NCBI RefSeq assembly: GCF_900116195.1
Contig: NZ_FOZW01000005.1
Location: 330,769 to 394,768, forward strand
Direction of reading: 5' to 3'
From: Alloyangia pacifica
Lineage (GTDB): Bacteria > Pseudomonadota > Alphaproteobacteria > Rhodobacterales > Rhodobacteraceae
DNA length: 64,000 bases
The position numbers and the translations under genes are program-made. This document shows positions 37,203 to 44,658 of the stretch, piece by piece (the first letter of the stretch is position 1; each line of letters begins with the position of its first letter). Under the pieces are notes generated by a model, which saw nothing but the letters and a program-made list of their open reading frames with translations, was not told the DNA's origin and did not search any database.

Positions 37203-38411
37203 TTACTCCGCCGGTGTGGCCGACTTGCGGGCCTCTTCGGCTTCGCGCTCCTTCACCTTCTCGTACCAGATCGAGTGGTGCTGATGCGCCCAGTTCTCGT
37301 CGACCTGGCCGGAACCCATGGCGTCATAGGCGCCCTCCATGCCCACCGTGCCGATGTAGATGTGACCGATGATCACCGCCATCATCAGGAAGGCAACGAT
37401 GGCGTGCCAGAGCTGCGCGAACTGCATCTCTTCCTGCGGGGCGAGGTGCACCGGGAAGGCGTCCATGCCGAACCAGCCCGGCACGCCCCAGTCGTTGAGC
37501 ACCGAGAAGGTGTGCGAGAAGAGCGGCATGTCGAAGGGGAAGAGCAGCGAGAGCCCGGAGACCGAGACCGAGGCCCCAAGCACGATCACCCCCCAGAAGA
37601 TGATCTTCTGGCCGGCGTTGAACTTCTTCGCGGGCGGGTGCTTGTTGCCGATGATGCCGCCGGCCTGCGCGAACCAGGTGATGTCGGTGCGGTCGGGGAT
37701 GTTGTGCCAGACCCACATGACGAAAACCATGATCAGCCCGAGCATGAAGGCCCAGCTGACGTTATTGTGGATGAATTTCGAGCCGGTGAGCAGCACCGAG
37801 TTGAACTCGTGCCCGAGCAGCGGGATCAGGAACATCCGCCCGAACAGGGTAAACAGACCGGTGAAGGCCAGCAGCAGGAAAGATCCCGCCAGCGTCCAAT
37901 GGGCGAAACGCTCGATCCACTGGAAGCGCTGTACGGTGGAGCCCGTCTTGCCGCCGTCGATGCGGATGCGGCCGCGCAACAGGAAGAACACCGCCAGGAT
38001 GCCGATGGTGCCGAGCAGCAGCCATCCGCCGTAGGTGGCCAGCGGGCCGCGGCGGAAGGTCAGCCACCACATGCCGCCGTCCTGGATCAGCACCTTGCCG
38101 TTGGGGTTGATGGTCGACGCGCGCACGTCGGCCTCGTTGTATCGCAGCGCGCGCCAGAGATCGGGGTCGGAGGCGCCGCCGAGCGTGCCCAGCTCGGGCG
38201 CGTCCGGGGCTTCGCCGCCGATGTTGTCGCGCCGGAAGCTGTCATCGACCTTGATGCCCGCCTGCCTGCGCATGATGTCCTCGAGCGTCTGCGCGCCGCC
38301 GGTGGCGGAGCGGTCGGGCTCGGGCGGAAGAAGGGTGCCCTGCGCCGCGACGCCCAGAGGGGCGGCGGTCATCAGGACCAGTGCGAAAAGTGCCAGCAGG
38401 TGGCGCAGCAT
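37203..38411 (-). CDS. Formate dehydrogenase gamma subunit (cytochrome b556, FdoI/FdnI-like)
   Basis: 402 residues from the ATG at 38411, which has GGAG six to nine bases upstream; an ATG four codons earlier lacks any SD. After a signal-like N-terminus and a periplasmic extension of about 90 residues come a first helix (WLLLGTIGILAVFFLL) and the four-helix di-haem b core (FAHWTLAGSFLLLAFTGLF; SWAFMLGLIMVFVMWVW; IIFWGVIVLGASVSVSGL; FLMMAVIIGHIYIG) with the expected histidines. It anchors FdhAB to the membrane and passes electrons to quinone. The N-terminal extension is a feature of the alphaproteobacterial form. Confidence 0.92.
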   Translation of the reverse strand: MLRHLLALFALVLMTAAPLGVAAQGTLLPPEPDRSATGGAQTLEDIMRRQAGIKVDDSFRRDNIGGEAPDAPELGTLGGASDPDLWRALRYNEADVRASTINPNGKVLIQDGGMWWLTFRRGPLATYGGWLLLGTIGILAVFFLLRGRIRIDGGKTGSTVQRFQWIERFAHWTLAGSFLLLAFTGLFTLFGRMFLIPLLGHEFNSVLLTGSKFIHNNVSWAFMLGLIMVFVMWVWHNIPDRTDITWFAQAGGIIGNKHPPAKKFNAGQKIIFWGVIVLGASVSVSGLSLLFPFDMPLFSHTFSVLNDWGVPGWFGMDAFPVHLAPQEEMQFAQLWHAIVAFLMMAVIIGHIYIGTVGMEGAYDAMGSGQVDENWAHQHHSIWYEKVKEREAEEARKSATPAE

Positions 38412-38444
38412 GGTCGTCTCCATGAAGTAGGGTCACGCGAGAAT

Positions 38445-38517
38445 CGCGCGGAACGGCGGCTGGCGCCGCCCCGCGCGGGTCTTCGTTGCGTTACCGGCGG
38501 ACCCGAGGGGCCCGCCG
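38445..38517 (-). other. Two strong hairpins between fdhB and the gamma subunit gene
   Basis: The 115-base gap holds two stems. At 38445-38477, CGCGCGG and GGCGGC pair with their complements (13 bp with a 3-base bulge and TGGC loop). At 38495-38517, CGGCGG-A-CCC pairs with GGG-C-CCGCCG (nine of ten, loop GAG). No T-tract follows in the direction of transcription. They probably act in mRNA processing, stability or partial termination, so that catalytic and membrane subunits are made in different amounts. Confidence 0.55.
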
Positions 38518-38526
38518 ACCTTTGGC

Positions 38527-39120
38527 TCAGTTGGCCTTTTCGTCGTAGGCGGTGCCCCAGCCCCAGGCGCCCGAGCCGAAGCCGCGGGCGACCACGCGCT
38601 CGCGGTAGATGGCCGACACTTCGTCGCCATCCCCGGCCAGCAGGGCCTTGGTCGAGCACATCTCGGCGCAGATGGGCAGCTTGCCCTCGGCGATCCGGTT
38701 GCGCCCGTACTTCTGGAACTCGGCTGCGGAATTGTTCTCTTCCGGGCCGCCGTTGCAGAAGGTGCACTTGTCCATCTTGCCGCGGGAGCCGAAGTTGCCC
38801 GCCTGCGGGTACTGCGGCGCGCCGAAGGGGCACGCGTAGAAGCAATAGCCGCAGCCGATGCACAGGTCCTTGGAGTGCAGCACCACACCGTCTTCAGTCT
38901 GGTAGAAGCAGTCCACAGGGCAGACGGCCATGCAGGGCGCGTCCGAGCAGTGCATGCAGGCGACCGAGATCGAGCGTTCGCCCGGCTGGCCGTCCTGAAT
39001 GGTCACCACCCGGCGGCGGTTGATACCCCAAGGCACCTCGTGCTCGTTCTTGCACGCGGTGACGCAGGCGTTGCACTCGATGCAGCGTTCGGCATCGCAG
39101 AGGAATTTAGCTCGTGCCAT
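38527..39120 (-). CDS. Formate dehydrogenase beta subunit (four [4Fe-4S] ferredoxin)
   Basis: 197 residues. Cysteine motifs CIECNACVTAC, CMHCSDAPCMAVCP, CIGCGYCFYACP and CTFCNGG...CAEMC supply four [4Fe-4S] clusters linking the catalytic subunit to the cytochrome b. It is shorter than E. coli FdnH because the C-terminal transmembrane helix is missing, as in other alphaproteobacterial Fdh enzymes. It starts 12 bases after the alpha subunit gene and has no own Tat signal, so it is presumably exported with the alpha subunit. Confidence 0.94.
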   Translation of the reverse strand: MARAKFLCDAERCIECNACVTACKNEHEVPWGINRRRVVTIQDGQPGERSISVACMHCSDAPCMAVCPVDCFYQTEDGVVLHSKDLCIGCGYCFYACPFGAPQYPQAGNFGSRGKMDKCTFCNGGPEENNSAAEFQKYGRNRIAEGKLPICAEMCSTKALLAGDGDEVSAIYRERVVARGFGSGAWGWGTAYDEKAN

Positions 39121-39132
39121 GTCTCGCTCTCC

Positions 39133-42111
39133 TTACGCCGGCATGATCTTGCAGAGTGTGGCCTTGGTCTCCTGCATCTGCGTGACGGAGTCGTAGCCAT
39201 AGGTCTGCGCGGTGTTGGTGGACTCGCCCAGCACGATCGGATCCGCCCCGTCGGGATACTTCGAGCGCAGGTCCTCGCCCTCGAAATAGCCGCCGAAGTG
39301 GAAGGGCATGAAGGCAACGCCCTCGCCCACCCGCGGGGTGACCATGGCCATCACCTTGACCTTGCCGCCTTCCGGGCCTTCGACCCAGACGTCGGCCCCG
39401 TCACGCACACCGAGGTTGTTGGCGTCGCGCGGGTTGATCTCGATGAACATGTTCTGCTGGAGCTCGGCGAGCCACGGGTTGGACCGCGTCTCGTCGCCGC
39501 CACCCTCGTATTCGACCAGTCGGCCGGAGGTGAGGATGATCGGATAGTCCTTCGAGAAGTCGTTCTTCTGGATCGAGGCGTACATGGTCGGCACGCGCCA
39601 GAAGGTCTTGTCCTCGTAGGTCGGGTAGTCTTCCACCAGATCGCGCCGGTTGGTGTAGAGCGGCTCGCGGTGCACCGGGACCGGATCCGGGAAGGTCCAG
39701 ACCACGCAGCGTGCCTTGGCGTTGCCGTAGGGGGCGCAGCCATGCTCGATCGCCACGCGCTGGATGCCGCCCGAAAGGTCGGTCTTCCAGTTCACGCCGC
39801 CGATCTTCTCGGCGAAGTCGGACGGGTAGGGACCGGTCTGGTCCTGCTCGCCGACCTCGGTGTCGGTGCTGGGGCGCGCGTCGATGTAGCCCGCGACCCA
39901 TTCGATCATCCGCCGCTCGTAGGGCGTCAGGTCCTTGTCCCAGCCCAGATCGATCAGCATCTGCATGGTGAACTCGGGGTAGCCATCCTCGATCTCGGAC
40001 CCGACGGTATACGAGCCCTCGGCCAGCAGGTTCTCGCCATTGTATTCCACGCCGTAGCGGGCGCGGAACGGCAGGCCGCCGTCCTTCACCGGAAGCGACA
40101 GGTCGTAGAGGTTGGCCGAGCCCGGGTGGTTCATCTCGGCGGTGCCCCAGCAGGGCCACGGCATGCCGTAGAAGTCGCCATCCGCAGGACCGCCGTTGGC
40201 ACGCAGCGTGGTGCGGTCGAAGGTGTGCTGGTTGGCCATGTGCATCTTGAGCCGTTCCGGCGACTGGCCGGTATAGCCCACGGTCCACATGCCCTTGTTG
40301 AACTCGCGGGTCAGGTCCTCGAGCAGGGGCTCTTCGCCGTTCACCTCGATGTTGCGGAACAGACGGTCCGCAAAGCCGAACTTGGTGGCGAACTTGTGCA
40401 TGATGATGTGGTCGGGGAGGGACTCGAAGAGCGGGTCCACGACCTTGTCACGCCACTGGATCGAGCGGTTCGACGCGGTCACCGAGCCGTAGGTCTCGAA
40501 TTGCGTCGCGGCCGGCAGCAGGTAGGTGTTGTCGGTCCGGTCGTGCAGGATCGCCGAGACGGTGGGATAGGGGTCCACCACGACCAGCAGGTCGAGCTTC
40601 TCCATCGCCGTCTTCATTTCCTTGAGGCGGGTCTGCGAGTTCGGGGCGTGGCCCCAGAACACCATCGCGCGGGTGTTGTCGGGCTGTTCGAGGTTGTCCT
40701 TCGCCTCGAGCACACCGTCGATCCAGCGCGAGACCGGGATGCCGGTCAGACCCATCATCTCCTTGTCCTTGCCGTCCTTGCCTTTCAGCATCGCGAAGCG
40801 GGACTTGAGCCAGTCGAGGTCCTCTTCCCAGACGCGTGCCCAGTGCGCCCAAGCGCCCGCGGTCAGGCCGTAGTAGCCCGGCAGCGTGTCGGCGAGCACG
40901 CCGAGGTCGGTTGCACCCTGCACGTTGTCGTGGCCGCGGAAGATGTTGGTGCCGCCGCCGGCGGTGCCCATGTTCCCCAGCGCGAGCTGCAGGATGCAGT
41001 AGGCGCGGGTGTTGTTGTTGCCATTGGTGTGCTGGGTGCCGCCCATGCACCAGATCACGGTGCCCGGACGGTTGTTGGCCAGCGTCCGCGCCACGCGCTC
41101 GAGCTGGCTGCCCGGCACGCCGGTGACACGCTCGACCTCGTCCGGGGTCCAGTTGGCGACCTCGGTGCGGATCTCGTCCATGCCCCAGACACGGCTGCGG
41201 ATGAAGTCCTTGTCTTCCCAGCCATTCTCGAAGATGTGCCAGAGCAGACCCCAGACCAGCGCCACGTCCGAACCCGGACGGAACCGCACGTATTCGTCCG
41301 CGTGGGCGGCGGTGCGGGTGAAGCGCGGATCGCAGACGATCAGCGGCGCGTTGTTCTGTTCCTTCGCCTTCAGCACGTGCTGCAGCGAGACAGGGTGCGC
41401 CTCGGCGGGGTTGCCGCCGATGATGAAGATCGCACGCGAGTTGTGGATGTCGTTGTAGGAGTTGGTCATGGCGCCGTAGCCCCATGTGTTCGCAACGCCG
41501 GCAACGGTGGTCGAGTGGCAGATACGGGCCTGGTGATCCACGTTGTTCGTGCCCCAGTAGGCGGCGAACTTGCGGAACAGGTAGGCCTGTTCGTTGCTGT
41601 GCTTGGCCGAGCCGAGCCAGTAGACAGAGTCAGGACCCGAGCTGTCGCGGATGTCCATCATCTGGTCGCCGATCTCGTTGATCGCCTGCTCCCAGGAGAT
41701 GCGCTGCCATTCGCCGCCCACCTTTTTCATCGGGTACTTCAGGCGCCGCTCGCCATGCGCGTGCTCGCGCACCGAGGCGCCCTTGGCGCAATGCGAGCCG
41801 AGGTTGAACGGGCTGTCCCAGCCGGGCTCCTGCCCGATCCAGACGCCGCCCTGCACCTCTGCCATCACGGTACAGCCGACCGAGCAGTGGGTGCAGACGG
41901 ATTTCACCGTCTTGATCTCGCCGCCGGTGGCGGTGGCCGCGGTGGCCTGGGTTACCGTACCTCCGGTGGCGGCCACGGCAGCAAGGCCGCCGATCGCCAG
42001 ACCGGACCCGCGCAGGAAGGCGCGACGGTCAACCGAAGTGTTCGCCACTTCGGAAAGGATACTTGTCCGCTGGGGGCGTCGCGCAACCCCGTTGGTCTTT
42101 TTCCTCAACAT
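39133..42111 (-). CDS. Formate dehydrogenase catalytic alpha subunit, periplasmic, Cys-type
   Basis: 992 residues. A twin-arginine signal (VDRRAFLRGSGLA, Arg29-Arg30) sends it to the periplasm folded with its W/Mo-bis-MGD cofactor. One [4Fe-4S] cluster is bound by Cys73, Cys76, Cys80 and Cys108. The metal ligand is Cys198, followed by the catalytic His199 (ARICHSTTVAG), so the codon is cysteine and no selenocysteine is needed. It oxidises formate to CO2 and passes electrons through the beta subunit. A long basic stretch before the RR pair is unusual but common in this lineage. RBS GGGGAGAG precedes the ATG. The downstream order beta then gamma is standard. Confidence 0.96.
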   Translation of the reverse strand: MLRKKTNGVARRPQRTSILSEVANTSVDRRAFLRGSGLAIGGLAAVAATGGTVTQATAATATGGEIKTVKSVCTHCSVGCTVMAEVQGGVWIGQEPGWDSPFNLGSHCAKGASVREHAHGERRLKYPMKKVGGEWQRISWEQAINEIGDQMMDIRDSSGPDSVYWLGSAKHSNEQAYLFRKFAAYWGTNNVDHQARICHSTTVAGVANTWGYGAMTNSYNDIHNSRAIFIIGGNPAEAHPVSLQHVLKAKEQNNAPLIVCDPRFTRTAAHADEYVRFRPGSDVALVWGLLWHIFENGWEDKDFIRSRVWGMDEIRTEVANWTPDEVERVTGVPGSQLERVARTLANNRPGTVIWCMGGTQHTNGNNNTRAYCILQLALGNMGTAGGGTNIFRGHDNVQGATDLGVLADTLPGYYGLTAGAWAHWARVWEEDLDWLKSRFAMLKGKDGKDKEMMGLTGIPVSRWIDGVLEAKDNLEQPDNTRAMVFWGHAPNSQTRLKEMKTAMEKLDLLVVVDPYPTVSAILHDRTDNTYLLPAATQFETYGSVTASNRSIQWRDKVVDPLFESLPDHIIMHKFATKFGFADRLFRNIEVNGEEPLLEDLTREFNKGMWTVGYTGQSPERLKMHMANQHTFDRTTLRANGGPADGDFYGMPWPCWGTAEMNHPGSANLYDLSLPVKDGGLPFRARYGVEYNGENLLAEGSYTVGSEIEDGYPEFTMQMLIDLGWDKDLTPYERRMIEWVAGYIDARPSTDTEVGEQDQTGPYPSDFAEKIGGVNWKTDLSGGIQRVAIEHGCAPYGNAKARCVVWTFPDPVPVHREPLYTNRRDLVEDYPTYEDKTFWRVPTMYASIQKNDFSKDYPIILTSGRLVEYEGGGDETRSNPWLAELQQNMFIEINPRDANNLGVRDGADVWVEGPEGGKVKVMAMVTPRVGEGVAFMPFHFGGYFEGEDLRSKYPDGADPIVLGESTNTAQTYGYDSVTQMQETKATLCKIMPA

Positions 42112-42235
42112 GTTTCTCTCTCCCCTTGCGCGCTAGGCCCCCGCATGGTGCCTGGCTTGCTTGGTGTTGATCGGGTGCCTTGGACAGTCGGGCGTCACGC
42201 AACCAGTCGTCCTTGGCGGGAAGTGCTGCGTCCGG

Positions 42236-42430
42236 TCAGAACCGGGCGGCGGCGTAGTAGGCGCGCGTGTGCGCGGTGTCCTGCATCTTGTTCGACGACA
42301 GGTCGGGCTCTGCGGCTTCCGCCTCGGTCCCGGTGGTGGTCGCCACGGCGACCGCCGCGAGCGGCGCTGCCGTCGAGGCCAGTTTCAGGAAGTCGCGGCG
42401 GCTGGTCGCCTCCTCGTCTTTCCGCTTCAT
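42236..42430 (-). CDS. Small formate dehydrogenase Tat-signal protein (formate_TAT)
   Basis: A 64-residue protein with a complete Tat signal (TSRRDFLKLASTAAPLAAVAV) and a short polar tail (NKMQDTAHTRAYYAAARF). It is located between the TorD chaperone and the catalytic subunit, exactly where the family known as formate dehydrogenase region Tat target occurs. Function is unknown; a role as an assembly factor or small subunit is inferred from constant linkage. Confidence 0.86.
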   Translation of the reverse strand: MKRKDEEATSRRDFLKLASTAAPLAAVAVATTTGTEAEAAEPDLSSNKMQDTAHTRAYYAAARF

Positions 42431-42480
42431 CGAGAGACCTCCTCTCTCAGGGTTGCGGCGGTTGCCCGCCATTGTGCGGA

Positions 42481-43116
42481 TCACTCCGCGCTCATCCGGA
42501 AGGCTTCGGTCTCGATCTCCATGAAGGCCCGGCCGAGACGTCCGACCGGGGCGTAGAAGACCGAGTTCTTGGCGCCTTCGAGATCCGAATAGAAATGGCT
42601 CGCCCAGGGGGCGATGTGCTTGTTGAAGAAGCTCTTTTGCTGGCCGACCGTGGCCGGAGTGCCGAAACGGCCGACGATCATCGCGCCCATCATCTCCATC
42701 AGCGAGGCGATGTTGTCCTCGGGCTCGAAGACGTTCTCGGCGCGGGCGAGGCCGCGGGCGGTCATGTCCTGGCGCAGCAGTGCCAGCGGCTTCTCGTTCA
42801 GGAAGCCCGTCAGGTAGTAGGAGGCGTAGGGCAGCAGCTCGCCCCGGCCGAGGCCGATGAACAGCCGGTTGTATTCGCTCTCCACTGCCTTGGGCTTCGA
42901 GATCTTGGCGACCTTGGACAGGGTCGTGACCGCCTCGCCGATCGGGGTGGCATCTCCGGTCAGCCCGGCGCATTGGTCAATCAGCCCCTGGTCAGCGGGC
43001 CGGGCGAGGATCAGCCCGAGGAAGTTGTAGAGATCGGCGCGGAGGCGATCCTCCTCGGCGATCTTCGGGGCAGTGGCTTGTGCGGCTGCGGTCATGTTGC
43101 TCTCGTCGGTCATCAT
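42481..43116 (-). CDS. TorD/DmsD-family chaperone for formate dehydrogenase
   Basis: 211 residues, all-helical, with the family segments RADLYNFLGLILARP, EYNRLFIGLGRGELLPYASYYLTGFLNEKPL and NIASLMEMMGAMIV. TorD-type proteins bind Tat signal peptides of molybdoenzymes and protect the apo-enzyme during cofactor insertion. The start ATG overlaps the DUF3306 stop (ATGA). The alpha subunit is the evident client. Confidence 0.9.
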   Translation of the reverse strand: MMTDESNMTAAAQATAPKIAEEDRLRADLYNFLGLILARPADQGLIDQCAGLTGDATPIGEAVTTLSKVAKISKPKAVESEYNRLFIGLGRGELLPYASYYLTGFLNEKPLALLRQDMTARGLARAENVFEPEDNIASLMEMMGAMIVGRFGTPATVGQQKSFFNKHIAPWASHFYSDLEGAKNSVFYAPVGRLGRAFMEIETEAFRMSAE

Positions 43117-43754
43117 CAGGCCTCGAAGGAAAAGCGCATGCGGCGCGAACTGGCGGGCAGCGTGCTTTCCTCGGGCTCGGGGTCAAATTGGGCGGCCTCG
43201 GCCACCTGCGGCTCAATGGGGTGCAGCGGCGCGATCTGCGGCTGCGCCTCGATGGTCGGGCCAAGCGTTTCCGGCGCGCGGATCGAGGTGGTGCCGGCGT
43301 CGGCAACCTGCGCAGCCGCGTCTGCGTCTTCGCTCTCGGCCTCCTCAGGCTGTGTCTCGGTCTTCGGTTGCCCGACGTACTCGAGGTGCGCCAGCAGCCC
43401 CTTGCCGACCTGATAGGTGGTCTTGAAGTCTGCTGCAGGGGTCACGGCGGTGAAGTCGGTGTCATAGTCGTTGAGCCCGTCGAGGCAGGCGAGCACCGGG
43501 TTCGAGCGCCAGAGCGTGCGCAGGGCGCGGTTCTTCAGCCGCTTGGGCAGCTGCGACTCGAGGAACTTGCGGACCATTTCGCCGTCGGTGATCTCTTCCG
43601 GCGCGGGCAGCCCGGCCTCGGCCAGCAGCTCCTCGTCGCTGCGCTCGGCGAGCTGCGCCTCAGTCTCGGCGCGGCGGGCGGTGTCCTGCGCCTGTTCTTC
43701 GGCGCGGGTCTCGGCCTCGACAGCGGCCTTCCTGCGGGACCAGAAATCCTTCAT
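43116..43754 (-). CDS. DUF3306 protein of the formate dehydrogenase locus
   Basis: 212 residues. The N-terminal MKDFWSRRKAAVEAE and the central KFLESQLPKRLKNRALRTLWRSNPVLACLDGLNDYDTDF identify DUF3306. The N-terminal third is a charged coiled-coil-like stretch, and the C-terminal third is low-complexity acidic. The family is nearly always beside DUF3305 and FDH genes and is presumed to help assemble the enzyme; no activity is known. Coupled by overlaps on both sides. Confidence 0.85.
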   Translation of the reverse strand: MKDFWSRRKAAVEAETRAEEQAQDTARRAETEAQLAERSDEELLAEAGLPAPEEITDGEMVRKFLESQLPKRLKNRALRTLWRSNPVLACLDGLNDYDTDFTAVTPAADFKTTYQVGKGLLAHLEYVGQPKTETQPEEAESEDADAAAQVADAGTTSIRAPETLGPTIEAQPQIAPLHPIEPQVAEAAQFDPEPEESTLPASSRRMRFSFEA

Positions 43755-44314
43755 TGCAGCCTCCCTCTTTTCAGGGCGGGCGAGGCGTAGACATCCGCTG
43801 TTGTCGAAATGCGCGGGTCGCCGATGCCGTCCTGCTTGCCGTCCACTCTTGCACGATCGCGGCGGCGTTTCACGAATTCTTCCTCTTCATGGTAACGCTC
43901 GACGAAATCGCCCACCCAGGCCAGAAGCCCGGCGGGCATGGGAACCTTCTCGACGATGTCCTCGCCGCTGTCGCAGTAGTCCTGCGCCTCGTAGGGCGAG
44001 GCGGTGATCAGCACGACCTCGAAGGGATGCTCGCCGAGGGTCTTGCGCATGACGACATAGACGCTGGGTTCGCGGGCGGTGATGCCGTGCAGGTAGGCCT
44101 CGGTCTCGGCGCGGTAGAGTTCCAGCGAGCGCGTCGCGGCATGATATTCGACCACGTCGCCCTCGCGGCGCAGCTCGCGCCAGTCGGCTGGACCGGCCCC
44201 GGGCAGCACGGCAACGGCCCGCCAGGCCCACTTGGCCCAACGGGTGACACCGGGGGTGCGCCGCAGCACAACGCCCACGGGCATGAATTGATCGTTGCTC
44301 GGATGACCTGTCAC
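43751..44314 (-). CDS. DUF3305 protein of the formate dehydrogenase locus
   Basis: 187 residues if translation begins at the GTG at 44314. I chose this because GGGAGGAAGG lies about ten bases upstream and because the family motif MPVGVVLRRTPGVTRWAKWAWRAVAVLPG then sits near the N-terminus as usual. An ATG at 44350 lacks a ribosome site; another at 44284 is internal. The remaining sequence (YEAQDYCDSGEDIVEKVPMP) fits DUF3305. Function unknown, first gene of the minus-strand FDH operon. Confidence 0.78.
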   Translation of the reverse strand: MTGHPSNDQFMPVGVVLRRTPGVTRWAKWAWRAVAVLPGAGPADWRELRREGDVVEYHAATRSLELYRAETEAYLHGITAREPSVYVVMRKTLGEHPFEVVLITASPYEAQDYCDSGEDIVEKVPMPAGLLAWVGDFVERYHEEEEFVKRRRDRARVDGKQDGIGDPRISTTADVYASPALKRGRLQ

Positions 44315-44658
44315 GATGATGTATCCTTCCTCCCACCGTGATTGAAACATGTAGAGCCCATCGGGGAAGGGCCAATCGGTGCACCGCGGTATTCTGAGGC
44401 CGATGGTGGACATTTTGGGCAGCTGCCAAGGGGGCAAAAATGCGGCAGGGACAAACTGTCCAATCCGAGTTTTTTGCTCTGGAAAGGTGCCGCGATGCAG
44501 CATGCGAATCACCCTGCTCGCTGGCGGCCGGGCAGCGCGGCGCTCGGCGGGTTTCCGCCCGAGGAATTGAGTTGTCGGAGGGGGCGAATCGGGGCTAGCT
44601 ACCCCCCTAACCGAGCGCAAAACGGGACGAATCCGGCCCGTTCGCCAGGAAGGAAAAC
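44315..44658. promoter_or_regulatory. Divergent control region of the two formate dehydrogenase gene sets
   Basis: 344 bases between DUF3305 (minus) and the polyferredoxin gene (plus). It contains a perfect GGCAGCTGCC palindrome at 44418-44427, GGAC/GTCC at 44449-44461 followed closely by a T6 run at 44471-44476, a GGGG-CTAGCTA-CCCC hairpin at 44591-44605 and AACGGG/CCCGTT at 44621-44642. No sigma-54 GG/GC element was found on either strand, consistent with the unusual NtrC-like regulator. Promoter boxes could not be set. Confidence 0.5.

Noticed and set aside
39133..42111. Selenocysteine in the formate dehydrogenase alpha subunit
   Set aside because: The ligand codon gives Cys198, the frame has no internal TGA at this place, and fdsA likewise has Cys377.
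38875..43413. 1512-codon plus-strand open frame opposite the FDH genes
   Set aside because: It is antisense to clearly real fdhA, fdhB, torD and DUF3306 genes. The product is rich in Arg, Gly, Val and His with no domain, typical of a high-GC shadow frame.
44315..44658. Sigma-54 promoter in the FDH divergent region
   Set aside because: I checked both strands for a GG-N10-GC element with TGGCAC/TTGC character and found none that fits.
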